NCBI GenBank assembly: GCA_947371755.1
Contig: CANBQT010000021.1
Span: 1-47,988 of the forward strand
Direction of reading: 5' to 3'
From: Chitinophagaceae bacterium
GTDB taxonomy: Bacteria > Bacteroidota > Bacteroidia > Chitinophagales > Chitinophagaceae
Length of the DNA stretch: 47,988 nt
Below are positions 1-8,963 of this stretch, piece after piece (the stretch's first letter is position 1; each line of letters starts with the position of its first letter). The notes under the pieces were generated by a model that was given only the letters and a program-made list of their open reading frames with translations, did no database searches and had not been told where the DNA came from. Both the position numbers and the translations under genes were made by a program.

Positions 1-183
1 CTTCTGATTTTACAAACAAAAGAACTCACACATACAGAGCTGATGGAGTGCCTCTATCAACAGGTAAAAGATACATTTGTGGGTGGTGTTCAATGGTATG
101 GAGAAACCGTTAAGCTGGATCTTGAAGCAAGAAAAATGATCAAACGTACAGGAACAAAACCTGAAAAATACAAAATGGCTTAA
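1..183 (+). CDS. C-terminal fragment of a small hypothetical protein
   Basis: An open frame enters from the left edge and ends at TAA 181-183, giving 60 visible residues ending in EKYKMA. It has no signal peptide or membrane segment in the visible part. The stretch VQWYGETVKLDLEARKMIKR recalls the C-terminal end of small proteins of the DUF6958 type, where a tryptophan is followed by a KLDLEA-like helix, but this is from memory and is weak. Codon use matches neighbouring genes, so the frame is probably real. The start lies outside the window, so the function cannot be assigned. Confidence 0.5.
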   Translation, partial: LLILQTKELTHTELMECLYQQVKDTFVGGVQWYGETVKLDLEARKMIKRTGTKPEKYKMA

Positions 184-327
184 CGGGATTTAATAGGGAT
201 TGAATTAATTGTATTATTCGTTCAATAAACGGTGCAATTAATCTTGGAATACATAGTTGGAAATTATATTTATATTTCAATCACACAATTAAACCTAAGG
301 TAGAGTTCGATATATCGTATTAATCCT

Positions 328-1410
328 ATGCTAGATATTAAAAAAGTTATTTACACTTTACTGCTGCTTTTAGGTTTTCAATCATTTTGTGAGGGACAGA
401 ATCAGCTTACCTATACCAGCAAGAATTTCAAACTTGTCAAGACACAAGGTTCAGACCAGTATCAGGAAGTAGGTTGTAGCTATAAGGATAGAACAGGAAA
501 TATTTGGTTTGGAACATCTGCTGAAGGTGTTTATCGCTATGATGGAAAAGAATTTACCCAATTCACCAAAAAAGACGGTTTGAGTTCCAATGGAATTTAT
601 TTTATGATGGGGGATAAATCTGGTGATATCTGGTTTGGGTCTAGAGAAGCAATCACCCGTTTTGATGGAAAGAAATTTATAAATATTGCTATCCCCAGTT
701 CTGTAAGAAGCAATTTTATCTTAAGTCAGTCTTTCAACTATAACCCTGCCACAAAAAATGAACTCTGGAGCATGATGCAGGATAGAAGTGGTAAGATTTG
801 GCTGGGTACAACAGACGGAATTTATTGCTTTGATGGAAAAACATTTACCCGCTTATTTGATAATAAGAATGTACGAAATACTGCTAACGTAAGTCTCAAA
901 TGGACACAATGTATTTTTGAAGACAAAGCAGGAAATATATGGTTTGGTTCCTGGGTGTATGGCAATGAGGGGATTAGCCGTTATGACGGCAAATCAATCA
1001 CTCAATTCAAACCCTTTGGTGAGGGATGGATTCGTTCCATTTCTGAAGATAAAAATGGAACTTTACTTTTTGTAACCAGGCATAATGGGGTATGTAGATT
1101 TGATGGCAAAAACTTTACTAATTTCACCGAAAAAGGAGGGCCCCAAAATGCTTCTATTAATAACCTATTAGAAGATAAATCTGGGAACTTCTGGATGGGT
1201 ACAGAGTTGGGTGGAGGAGAGCTAAATGAGGATGGTGGATTATGGTTGTATGATGGAAAGTCTTTTACGCTCTTTACTAGAAAAGATGGTTTATGTCACA
1301 ATGGGGTTTTTAGTATTTTGGAAGATACGGATGGTAAGTTTTGGATTGGAACCAGAAATACCGGTTTATGCCGTTTCGATGGAAATAAATTTACCAGCTT
1401 TTCAGAATAA
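328..1410 (+). CDS. Secreted seven-repeat Reg_prop beta-propeller protein
   Basis: This 360-residue protein starts with a Sec signal peptide (hydrophobic residues about 8-17, cleavage near CEGQ-NQ). Seven repeats of about 40-50 residues follow, each with the pattern (E)DksGniWfGT...G(l/i)yryDGKsFtxFt. These are two-component-regulator-propeller (Reg_prop) repeats, as found in the periplasmic sensor domains of hybrid two-component systems. Here no membrane segment, histidine kinase or DNA-binding domain follows: the protein stops right after the seventh repeat. Seven repeats suffice for one closed seven-bladed propeller, so it is likely a complete free periplasmic or surface protein, perhaps ligand binding. 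The fourth repeat carries an insertion (SWVYGNEG) and the sixth a Gly/Glu-rich insertion. No gene partner is obvious. Confidence 0.8.
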   Translation: MLDIKKVIYTLLLLLGFQSFCEGQNQLTYTSKNFKLVKTQGSDQYQEVGCSYKDRTGNIWFGTSAEGVYRYDGKEFTQFTKKDGLSSNGIYFMMGDKSGDIWFGSREAITRFDGKKFINIAIPSSVRSNFILSQSFNYNPATKNELWSMMQDRSGKIWLGTTDGIYCFDGKTFTRLFDNKNVRNTANVSLKWTQCIFEDKAGNIWFGSWVYGNEGISRYDGKSITQFKPFGEGWIRSISEDKNGTLLFVTRHNGVCRFDGKNFTNFTEKGGPQNASINNLLEDKSGNFWMGTELGGGELNEDGGLWLYDGKSFTLFTRKDGLCHNGVFSILEDTDGKFWIGTRNTGLCRFDGNKFTSFSE

Positions 1411-1529
1411 GTTCTTTCATGTTTCTAACAATCCATAAATTATTACTTAGCTCAAATGAATTAAAATTCTTGTTGATTTAAGAAATCAACGCTTCGAAAA
1501 GTAAACCCTAGCAGATTTAATTTTCATTT

Positions 1530-3308
1530 TTACATTCTTTCCGGCACTCGAATTCCTAATACTTTCATGCCCCTTTGCAATACTTGTGCAGTTAGTTTTG
1601 ATAAATGAATTCGTAATGATTTTTTTTCTTCTGTTTCTGCATTGGCAATGGAATGCTGTGTATAAAATCCATTGAATGTTTTTGCTAATTCAAATACATA
1701 AATCGCCACTTTCGAAGGATCATGCTCATTAGCGGCATCTGCCAAAATGGAAGGGAATAATTCCAAGTGTTTGGTGAGTTCTAATTCAAGTGGGAGTAGT
1801 GCTTCAGATATTTGATTTTCTAAAACAGCATCTTCTTGTTTGCGTAATATGCTTTTAATACGTGCATGTGTATATTGTACAAACGGACCCGTAAAACCAT
1901 GAAAATCGATGCTTTCTTCCGGATTGAAAATCATTTTCTTCTTTGGATCAACCCGTAGTAAAAAGAATTTCAAGGCACCTAACCCAATCGTATCATAAAG
2001 CGCTACTAATTCATCTTCAGTAAAGTCTTTCACTTTCCCCAGCTCTTCTGTTTTTTGTTGTGCAATATTTACCATCGCATCAACAAGGTCATCTGCATCC
2101 ACTACGGTTCCTTCGCGGCTCTTCATTTTACCTGTGGGTAATTCTACCATACCATAACTTAAATGATAGATGCCATCGGCTGCGGGAATCCCTAATTTCT
2201 GACAGATCAATTTTAAAACTTTGAAGTGATAATTCTGTTCATCGCCCACTACATAAATACTTTGTTCGGCTTTGAATTCATTGTATTTATGAACTGCCAA
2301 ACCTATATCCTGTGTCATGTAAACAGATGTGCCATCTTTACGTCGCACTAATTTCTCATCCAATCCATCAGCCGTTAAATCTATCCATACGCTGGTATCA
2401 TCTTTTTGGATGAATACATTTTTCTCTAATCCACTCTCTACTAAATCCTTTCCTAATAAATAAGTATTACTCTCATAATAGGTCTTATCAAAATCGCTTC
2501 CGATTCTTTTATAGGTTGTTTCAAATCCTTCATATACCCAGCCATTCATATTGCGCCAGAGTTCCATTACTGCTGGTTTACTGGCTTCCCAGTCTAACAA
2601 CATCTGCTGTGTGGCTTTCATGATCGGGGCTTCTTTCTCAGCTGCTGCCGCATCCAATCCGCCCGCAACTAATGCTCCGATTTCTGCTTTATAAGCATCA
2701 TTGAATTTTACATAATAATCACCCACAAAATGATCGCCTTTCATGCCGGTACTGGCAGGGGTGGCTCCATTGCCAAACAATTGCCAGGCAATCATGCTCT
2801 TACAAATATGAATGCCACGATCGTTTACGATACAGGTTTTGGCAACATCATATCCATTTGCCTTTAAAATTTCTGCAATGCTCCATCCCAAAAAATTATT
2901 TCTTAAATGGCCTAAGTGCAAAGGTTTATTGGTGTTCGGCGAACTGTATTCCACCATTACTTTTTTGCCATTCTTGGGTTGCATGCCATATTCGGCATTG
3001 TTCTTTTGTGCATCTACAAAATCTAACCAAAACTGATTAGCTACCGCAAGATTTAAAAATCCCTTGATTACATTGAAGCTGCTAAATAGGGTAGGATTCT
3101 GTTCAACAATATGAGCGCCTAATTCTGCACCTAAGGCATCAGGGGATTTTTTTAATTGCTTTACAAAAGCGAATAAAACCACAGTATAATCACCTTCGAA
3201 TTCGGGCTTGGTAGCATTTACTTGAATCTGCTCAGCATTCAGGCTTACACCATATAATGTTTCAATTGATCGAACAGCTGCTTCCTTTATTTTTACGACA
3301 ACACTCAT
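1530..3308 (-). CDS. argS: Arginyl-tRNA synthetase
   Basis: Class I aminoacyl-tRNA synthetase that charges tRNA-Arg with arginine in the cytoplasm. The 592-residue protein has an N-terminal Arg-S additional domain (about 1-85), the HIGH-type motif in NKPLHLGHLRNN (HLGH about 131-134), a KMSKS-equivalent written KMKSREGTVVDADDL, and a C-terminal DALR anticodon-binding domain ending in VLGIRVPERM. The length fits the family. I chose ATG 3308 (MSVVVKIKEAA) over an upstream in-frame ATG at 3341, because that extension (MLALPSENVKK) runs into the promoter region: a -7 box TAGCTTTG lies at 3330-3337 on this strand. It is divergent from the GtrA-family gene. Confidence 0.96.
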   Translation of the reverse strand: MSVVVKIKEAAVRSIETLYGVSLNAEQIQVNATKPEFEGDYTVVLFAFVKQLKKSPDALGAELGAHIVEQNPTLFSSFNVIKGFLNLAVANQFWLDFVDAQKNNAEYGMQPKNGKKVMVEYSSPNTNKPLHLGHLRNNFLGWSIAEILKANGYDVAKTCIVNDRGIHICKSMIAWQLFGNGATPASTGMKGDHFVGDYYVKFNDAYKAEIGALVAGGLDAAAAEKEAPIMKATQQMLLDWEASKPAVMELWRNMNGWVYEGFETTYKRIGSDFDKTYYESNTYLLGKDLVESGLEKNVFIQKDDTSVWIDLTADGLDEKLVRRKDGTSVYMTQDIGLAVHKYNEFKAEQSIYVVGDEQNYHFKVLKLICQKLGIPAADGIYHLSYGMVELPTGKMKSREGTVVDADDLVDAMVNIAQQKTEELGKVKDFTEDELVALYDTIGLGALKFFLLRVDPKKKMIFNPEESIDFHGFTGPFVQYTHARIKSILRKQEDAVLENQISEALLPLELELTKHLELFPSILADAANEHDPSKVAIYVFELAKTFNGFYTQHSIANAETEEKKSLRIHLSKLTAQVLQRGMKVLGIRVPERM

Positions 3309-3329
3309 TTTCTTAACATTTTCGGATGG

Positions 3330-3337
3330 CAAAGCTA
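3330..3337 (-). promoter_or_regulatory. argS -7 box
   Basis: Read on the minus strand this is TAGCTTTG, a full match to the Bacteroidota -7 consensus TAnnTTTG. It is 21 bases upstream of the argS ATG at 3308. No clear TTG -33 element was found at the usual 19-21 base spacing. It lies 13 bases from the divergent TACCTTCG of the GtrA gene. Confidence 0.5.
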
Positions 3338-3350
3338 ACAAATTAAGGCC

Positions 3351-3358
3351 TACCTTCG
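3351..3358 (+). promoter_or_regulatory. Probable -7 box of the GtrA-family gene
   Basis: TACCTTCG differs from TAnnTTTG by one base. It ends 9 bases before the ATG at 3368, so the mRNA leader would be only a few bases long. It is arranged back-to-back with the argS box. Confidence 0.4.
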
Positions 3359-3367
3359 CCGGCGTTC

Positions 3368-3865
3368 ATGATAAAGCTGCACGAAAATATACGTAGCCTG
3401 ATTCTCAGAGTTGTAGATCTGTTCTATCCGATCTTCAAAAACATCATGCCTTTACAAACCTTTCGCTATGCAGCTTGCGGTGGATTCAATACCGTTTTAG
3501 ATATCAGTTTGTTTTTTGTTTCCTATAATTATATACTTCAAAAGCAACCGGTTCATATCGGCTTTCTAACTATTGGTGCCCATATTGCCGCTTTTCTGAT
3601 TGGATTCATGGTAACATTTCCCATAGGATTTTACTTAAGCAGATATGTGGTATTTCAGGAGACCAGTGTCAAAAAAACAAAGCAATTAGCCAAGTATTTT
3701 ACAGTAGTGTTTGGCTGCCTCATCTTGAATTATGCTTTTCTGAAATTGTTTGTAGATATGTTCGGATGGTACCCAACGCCCTCTAAAATTCTGACCACCG
3801 TTTTTGTCGTTGCTTTTAGCTATGTCAGTCAGAAGAACTTTACCTTCAAACCACAACAAGGTTAA
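3368..3865 (+). CDS. GtrA-family membrane protein
   Basis: A 165-residue integral membrane protein with four hydrophobic helices (about 40-56, 65-90, 103-125 and 135-152). It has the GtrA/DPMS_TMS signature FRYAACGGFNTVLDISLFF near the first helix and ends in a short basic tail (SQKNFTFKPQQG). GtrA-like proteins are thought to help move polyprenyl-phosphate-linked sugars across the membrane for O-antigen, teichoic acid or arabinogalactan glycosylation. The 28 residues before the core are an amphipathic extension. The stop overlaps the convergent beta-helix gene by four bases. A DPM1-like polyprenol sugar transferase lies at 19.6 kb, but the two are not adjacent. Confidence 0.85.
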   Translation: MIKLHENIRSLILRVVDLFYPIFKNIMPLQTFRYAACGGFNTVLDISLFFVSYNYILQKQPVHIGFLTIGAHIAAFLIGFMVTFPIGFYLSRYVVFQETSVKKTKQLAKYFTVVFGCLILNYAFLKLFVDMFGWYPTPSKILTTVFVVAFSYVSQKNFTFKPQQG

Positions 3866-5619
3866 TCTTTCGCCGGTAATAAAAATTCAAAATCAAAAGG
3901 TTGGTTTTCCGGATGCTTTCTTCCAAATTGATCCATGAATGCTGGCCCAGAATATCGGAGTTGAATTTGGCATTCCTTTTTTAGACTGATAAGTTTAGCC
4001 TCTATACTGGAAGGAAAACTATCTGATCCCTGTTTCACTATTTCAAAACCTATCAGCTTTTCTGTTTTCCATTTCCCCGCATTGCCTAATACTTCAAAGT
4101 GATACACTTGATTGCTATCAATTTCTTTTAGCCAAAGTATTGGGTATTGAAAATTATAGGGGCCCCATGCGGTGATCTTAATTTCTTGTAACCCTTGTGG
4201 GAAGAATTGTTCAGGGATATCGGTATAATTTATCGTGGAAAGCTTTTTGTCTTTTTGATAATCAAGATCTAAAAATTCTGATTCTCTGGAAGTGTCAATT
4301 TCACTTACCCGTTCTCCAATCTCCCAGTCAACTTCATTTTCTATTTTTTTATTACCACTAAATATTGCGGTATCTGTGCCATATACATGATAAGCTGTTT
4401 TATTTTGTTCAATCGTATTAGAAGCGGTCCAATAATTTTCACTCCTGGTATTATGATGCGCAATATAACTTGCTTCTACTCCCTGCTTTTCGTTCGACCA
4501 GAGTTTTAAAGCTGTCTCATTGTATTTAATTTCATTGAGAGCGATATTGATATTCTGTCCGTGTTCAATCGCAATCCCATAGCGGTTATGCAGGATCTTA
4601 TTGTCTGAAATGTCACTATCAAAACTATAGCCGCCCCAGATGCCATAATCACATCCCCAGATCCGATTATGCAATACACTATTACTGCTAAAAGTAATTT
4701 CCACACCATTGTTGGAAGCATAAGAAAAATCGTTGCCGTAGATCAAATTATTATTACAACCTCCAACACCGGTATTCAATGTAGACTGACCTGCCCAGAG
4801 AAAAAAACCATCACCGGAATGCGTGGCAGAATTATAGGCAAATACGTTTTCACTACTTTGTTCATACACTAAAATCCCAGCACTGTCCTGACCGCGACGA
4901 TACTTGCCCAAACTAAACCCCCGAATATTAAAGTCTAAACGATTGTGATAAATGAAATTATTGCTGGATCGATAGAGGCCAATGCCTAAGCCAGAGTTGA
5001 ACGAAAAATTATTGTCGAACACTTTTGCATCATTACAATTTACCATCAGCAAAGCACACTGATTGCCTGTGATGTAATTGTCTTTAATCGTTGCTTTATT
5101 ACATTGGTTTAAATAAATACCCGCACCTTTTTCTTTCCATTCGCCCGATTCATTATGATGGTAACTCATCCAATCCTGTTCATCTTCTTTTTCTCTTCCA
5201 CTCAATAATCGGGGGCGATAATTATAACTAAAATCGCAATGGATGATCGACAAATTTGAAACACTATCTGCAAATAATGCAATCTTATAACCATGCACGT
5301 TTAAATTCTTAATGGTAACGTTCTCTGAACCTTTATCGATGAGAATGGCGAGGCCTTTCATAAGGTCTGGTCTGTCAGGCTGTTTGGTTCCATTTAAGAC
5401 AGATTGATTAAAATCAACCACCAGGTTCTTTCCAGAAATATGAATGACGGCTATTTGGAGCGAGCTATCTGCTTCCAGTAAATAATTACCCTGTTCTATC
5501 ACCACCGATTGGGAGATATAAAGACCTGCCTGCAATTTGATCTGGGTTTGAGTGTTCCCATGAACGCAACCAACCAAGCAAAAGATCATTATCATACTCC
5601 GGATAAATACTAAACGCAT
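3862..5619 (-). CDS. Secreted NosD-like parallel beta-helix repeat protein
   Basis: About 585 residues from ATG 5619. The N-terminus MRLVFIRSMIMIFCLVGCVHG has a hydrophobic core and a possible lipobox LVGC, so it may be a lipoprotein. Residues about 60-400 contain many short Asn-rich turns (for example KNLNVHGYKI, NNLIYGNDFSYASNNGVEI, SDNKILHNRYGIAIEHG). These are typical of right-handed parallel beta-helices of the NosD/CASH type, a fold used to bind or cleave carbohydrates. The last 150 residues look like a separate beta-sandwich-like domain ending in FEFLLPAKD. The open frame extends upstream to 5790, but that part precedes the signal peptide and is probably not translated. I see no diagnostic catalytic residues, so the enzymatic activity is unknown. 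Confidence 0.75.
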   Translation of the reverse strand: MRLVFIRSMIMIFCLVGCVHGNTQTQIKLQAGLYISQSVVIEQGNYLLEADSSLQIAVIHISGKNLVVDFNQSVLNGTKQPDRPDLMKGLAILIDKGSENVTIKNLNVHGYKIALFADSVSNLSIIHCDFSYNYRPRLLSGREKEDEQDWMSYHHNESGEWKEKGAGIYLNQCNKATIKDNYITGNQCALLMVNCNDAKVFDNNFSFNSGLGIGLYRSSNNFIYHNRLDFNIRGFSLGKYRRGQDSAGILVYEQSSENVFAYNSATHSGDGFFLWAGQSTLNTGVGGCNNNLIYGNDFSYASNNGVEITFSSNSVLHNRIWGCDYGIWGGYSFDSDISDNKILHNRYGIAIEHGQNINIALNEIKYNETALKLWSNEKQGVEASYIAHHNTRSENYWTASNTIEQNKTAYHVYGTDTAIFSGNKKIENEVDWEIGERVSEIDTSRESEFLDLDYQKDKKLSTINYTDIPEQFFPQGLQEIKITAWGPYNFQYPILWLKEIDSNQVYHFEVLGNAGKWKTEKLIGFEIVKQGSDSFPSSIEAKLISLKKECQIQLRYSGPAFMDQFGRKHPENQPFDFEFLLPAKD

Positions 5620-5848
5620 ACCTAAAAATAAGAAATTGATTGTTAGAGGAATATGAAATCGGCTTTGAATAGTAAGCACATATGTCTTATTCAAAGCATC
5701 AAACTGGCATAATTGTCTGCGATACCCTGATGATATGGGTTGAAATGACTGACAGTTGCTGACAAATTTGCACTTTATCGGCGATGGCATGGTGATTGAC
5801 AGTAAGTAGGCGTCCTCAGTGAGGGCGAAAAGATTAAAAAAATATTAT
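5620..5848. other. Intergenic region between the beta-helix gene and dnaK
   Basis: This 229 bp divergent spacer must carry promoters for both genes. I found no perfect TAnnTTTG box and no CIRCE-type inverted repeat ahead of dnaK, so heat-shock control cannot be inferred from the sequence. Confidence 0.4.
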
Positions 5849-7762
5849 ATGGGAAAGATCATTGGGATTGACTTAGGAACAACCAACAGTTGCGTATCTG
5901 TAATGGAAGGAAACGAGCCTGTTGTAATAGCAAATGACGAAGGTAGAAGAACAACCCCTTCAGTAGTTGCATTTTTAAAGAATGGAGAACGTAAAGTAGG
6001 AGATCCTGCTAAACGTCAGGCCATCACTAATCCGCAGAACACCATTAGTAGTGTGAAGCGTTTTATGGGTCGTCGTTTCGACGAAGTAACTGAAGAAATT
6101 AGCCATTGGAGCTATAAAGTAGCCAAAGGCGATAATAATACCGTGCGTGTGGCAATCGATGATCGTTTGTATACTCCACAAGAAATCTCTGCCATGATAT
6201 TGCAGAAGATGAAAAAAACTGCTGAAGACTATTTGGGTCAGGAAGTAACAGAAGCTGTTATCACAGTTCCTGCATATTTTAATGATGCACAACGTCAGGC
6301 AACCAAAGAAGCTGGAGAGATCGCAGGTTTAAACGTTCGCAGAATTGTGAACGAACCAACCGCTGCTGCTTTAGCTTATGGTTTAGATAAGAAACACGCT
6401 GATCAGAAGATTGCTGTATTTGATTTGGGTGGTGGTACTTTCGATATCTCAATCCTTGAATTAGGTGATGGTGTATTTGAAGTAAAATCAACGAATGGTG
6501 ATACACACTTAGGAGGTGATGACTTTGATAAAGTAATCATGGATTGGTTGGCTGATGAATTTAAAAATCAGGAAGCAATTGATCTACGTAAAGATCCAAT
6601 GGCTTTGCAGCGTTTGAAAGAAGCTTCTGAAAAAGCAAAAGTAGAATTGAGTTCATCTTCGGAAACTGAAATCAACTTGCCTTATATCACTGCTGTAGAT
6701 GGTGTTCCAAAACACTTAGTAGTGAAATTAAGCCGTGCTAAATTTGAAGCATTGTCAGATAATTTATTTACACGTTGTTTAAAGCCTTGTGAAGCTGCAT
6801 TGAAAGACGCAGGTTACAATATTTCTCAAATCGACGAAGTTATCTTAGTGGGTGGTTCAACTCGTATTCCTAAAGTTCAAGAGATAGTTGAAAAATTCTT
6901 CGGTAAAAAACCAAACAAAGGGGTTAATCCGGATGAAGTAGTAGCAATCGGAGCAGGAATTCAAGGAGCGGTATTGAGTGGTGATATTAAAGACGTATTG
7001 TTATTAGACGTTACTCCATTAGGATTAGGTATCGAAACAATGGGTGGTGTAATGACAACTATGATCACATCAAACACAACTATTCCTACCAAGAAAACAG
7101 AAGTATATTCAACAGCTAGCGATAATCAACCAGGTGTACAAATCCATGTATTACAGGGTGAGCGTCCTATGGCTACCCAGAATAAGAGCTTAGGTATGTT
7201 TAACCTGGATGGAATTCCTCCAGCGCCAAGAGGTGTACCTCAGATCGAAGTAACTTTTGATATCGATGCTAATGGTATGATTCATGTGAGTGCGAAAGAT
7301 AAAGGAACTGGAAAAGAGCAGAAGATTCGTATCGAAGCGGGTAGTGGTTTAAGCAAAGAAGAAGTGGAGAAAATGAAAGCTGAAGCTAAAGCCAACGAAG
7401 CAAGCGATAAAGAAGCAAGAGAGCGTGTTGAAAAAATCAATCAGGCAGATAGTTTGATCTTCCAAACTGAGAAGCAATTCAAAGAGTTTGGTGATAAAAT
7501 CCCTGAAGATAAAAAAGCACCAATCGAAGCGGCGCTTACTAAATTGAAAGAAGCACACAAAAATCAAGACATCGCAGCAATTGATACATCTATGGCTGAA
7601 ATGAATACAGCATGGACCGCTGCTAGCGAAGAAATTTATAAAGCTCAGGCAGCTGCTGGCGAACAACCAGGTGCTGATGCAGGAGCTCATGCAAATGCAG
7701 GAGCAGGTCAGCAAGCAGCAGGTGAAACTGTTACTGATGCTGAGTTCGAAGAAGTGAAGTAA
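5849..7762 (+). CDS. dnaK: Chaperone DnaK (Hsp70)
   Basis: ATP-dependent Hsp70 chaperone of the cytoplasm, working with DnaJ and GrpE (neither is in the window). The 637-residue protein starts [20 protein letters not shown]. The nucleotide-binding domain (about 1-380) has phosphate loop 1, [14 protein letters not shown] and [11 protein letters not shown]. The substrate-binding domain follows the linker [15 protein letters not shown], and the helical lid ends in a Gly/Ala-rich tail with the terminal motif TDAEFEEVK, close to the classical EEVD-like end. ATG 5849 was preferred over an upstream in-frame start at 5819, since all family members begin near [11 protein letters not shown]. It is followed by a strong hairpin terminator, so it appears monocistronic. 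Confidence 0.98.
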   Translation: MGKIIGIDLGTTNSCVSVMEGNEPVVIANDEGRRTTPSVVAFLKNGERKVGDPAKRQAITNPQNTISSVKRFMGRRFDEVTEEISHWSYKVAKGDNNTVRVAIDDRLYTPQEISAMILQKMKKTAEDYLGQEVTEAVITVPAYFNDAQRQATKEAGEIAGLNVRRIVNEPTAAALAYGLDKKHADQKIAVFDLGGGTFDISILELGDGVFEVKSTNGDTHLGGDDFDKVIMDWLADEFKNQEAIDLRKDPMALQRLKEASEKAKVELSSSSETEINLPYITAVDGVPKHLVVKLSRAKFEALSDNLFTRCLKPCEAALKDAGYNISQIDEVILVGGSTRIPKVQEIVEKFFGKKPNKGVNPDEVVAIGAGIQGAVLSGDIKDVLLLDVTPLGLGIETMGGVMTTMITSNTTIPTKKTEVYSTASDNQPGVQIHVLQGERPMATQNKSLGMFNLDGIPPAPRGVPQIEVTFDIDANGMIHVSAKDKGTGKEQKIRIEAGSGLSKEEVEKMKAEAKANEASDKEARERVEKINQADSLIFQTEKQFKEFGDKIPEDKKAPIEAALTKLKEAHKNQDIAAIDTSMAEMNTAWTAASEEIYKAQAAAGEQPGADAGAHANAGAGQQAAGETVTDAEFEEVK

Positions 7763-7785
7763 TTTTCTAACAACGGAAGATAAAG

Positions 7786-7810
7786 AGGCACCCTATTTTG
7801 GGTGCCTTTT
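7786..7810 (+). terminator. Intrinsic terminator of dnaK
   Basis: Eight-base perfect stem AGGCACCC / GGGTGCCT with a six-base loop, followed by a short T run, 23 bases after the dnaK stop. Confidence 0.85.
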
Positions 7811-7899
7811 GTTTTATCAACCTTCATTAATTTTTATAGTTTTTGATGATATTGCTTAATTGTTGATAATCAATAAGTTTTTAGGTTATCTTGGTATTT

Positions 7900-8889
7900 A
7901 TGAGCATATCTAAAACATTCGTTTATTCGAATAGTCCTGAGCCCCATCGTGTGCGTACCAAAGCTATTTTAAAGACTAATCCAGAGATCCGAAAACTGAT
8001 AGGAAAGAATCCTGCTACTTTTTTGGTGATCATTGGGTTAGTATCCTTTCAATTGGTTTTGTGTTGGATTTTAAGGGATCAATCCTGGTGGTGGGTGATA
8101 GGGATGGCTTATGTGTTAGGAGCTTTTATAGATCATGCGTTGTTCGTTATGATTCACGAATGTTCGCATCGTTTGATCTTTAAAAAACCTGCAGCAAATC
8201 GTCTTTCAGGTATCCTGGCCAATATTCCACAAGTATTTCCGAGTTCAGTTTCTTTTGAACGATATCATATTAAACACCATTCCTTTCAAGGTGTGATGGA
8301 ATTAGATGGGGACCTTCCTAATGAATGGGAAGCAAAACTTATCGACAACTATTTTATTGGAAAAATTATCTGGTTATTATTTTATCCCATCTTTCAGGTT
8401 TTTCGTTTATCTAGGTTAAGAGAAATAAAACCTTTCGATGGATGGATTGCATTGAATATACTGGTGCAATTGGTTTTCGTAGGATTAGTGATTTATTTTT
8501 TAGGTACAAAAGCTATCATCTATTTAGTGGCAAGTTTCTTCTTTTCGGTAGGCTTACATCCACTGGGTGCAAGATGGATCCAGGAACATTATTTAACTGG
8601 AGACGATCAGGAAACACATAGTTACTACGGTCCTTTAAACACTGTGGCATTCAATGTAGGCTATCATAATGAACACCATGATTTTCCATCAGTACCCTGG
8701 AATAGATTACCCCAGATAAGAAAAGATGCATCTGCATTTTATGATACACTTCATTATCATACTTCATGGACCAAACTTTTTATTCGTTTTTTATTCGACA
8801 AAGAGATCTCTTTGTATTCTCGTGTGATCAGATCCGATAGAGGTAAAGTACCTCTTACTGATGAATCAAAACCTGATGTAGAACTTTAG
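7900..8889 (+). CDS. DEGS-like sphingolipid delta-4 desaturase
   Basis: A 329-residue membrane desaturase with three histidine boxes: HECSH (86-90), HIKHH (123-127) and HNEHH (256-260). Together they bind the di-iron centre. The regions around them match the eukaryotic dihydroceramide delta-4 desaturase family (DEGS/DES1) unusually well: the N-terminal HRVRTKAIL...NPEIRKLIG, ILANIP..FPSSVSFERYHIKHH, GLHPLGARWIQEHY, ETHSYYGPLN, FNVGYHNEHHDFPSVPW and LYSRVIR. That family introduces the 4,5-trans double bond of sphingosine. Bacteroidota make dihydrosphingolipids, so the substrate may be a bacterial dihydroceramide; that is inference. ATG 7900 was chosen over TTG 7891. It appears to be a single-gene unit after the dnaK terminator. 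A general acyl-lipid desaturase is the alternative. Confidence 0.88.
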   Translation: MSISKTFVYSNSPEPHRVRTKAILKTNPEIRKLIGKNPATFLVIIGLVSFQLVLCWILRDQSWWWVIGMAYVLGAFIDHALFVMIHECSHRLIFKKPAANRLSGILANIPQVFPSSVSFERYHIKHHSFQGVMELDGDLPNEWEAKLIDNYFIGKIIWLLFYPIFQVFRLSRLREIKPFDGWIALNILVQLVFVGLVIYFLGTKAIIYLVASFFFSVGLHPLGARWIQEHYLTGDDQETHSYYGPLNTVAFNVGYHNEHHDFPSVPWNRLPQIRKDASAFYDTLHYHTSWTKLFIRFLFDKEISLYSRVIRSDRGKVPLTDESKPDVEL

Positions 8890-8909
8890 TAGGTTCCTGA
8901 CATTTTTTA

Positions 8910-8929
8910 GTTAGGCTAACGTTTGTTAG
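8910..8929. promoter_or_regulatory. Possible operator in the thiolase promoter
   Basis: A perfect inverted repeat GTTAG-G-CTAAC (8910-8920) is followed after four bases by a third half-site GTTAG (8925-8929). It lies where the -33 region would be relative to the -7 box at 8940. Which regulator, if any, binds is unknown. Confidence 0.3.
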
Positions 8930-8939
8930 GGCTTTGAAT

Positions 8940-8947
8940 TATCTTTG
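8940..8947 (+). promoter_or_regulatory. -7 box of the thiolase gene
   Basis: TATCTTTG is a full match to TAnnTTTG and ends 16 bases before the ATG. No standard TTG is found at the expected -33 spacing. Confidence 0.5.
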
Positions 8948-8963
8948 GTCATAATTTCAAATT

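Noticed and set aside
1411..1529. Terminator or small RNA between the propeller gene and argS
   Set aside because: No stable hairpin with a T run and no promoter-like box seen in this 119 bp spacer.
5620..5790. 57-residue extension of the beta-helix protein
   Set aside because: It precedes a good signal peptide, which must be N-terminal.
7349..7714. Cys/Phe-rich frame opposite dnaK
   Set aside because: Antisense of the Lys/Glu-rich DnaK lid; such frames arise from codon bias.
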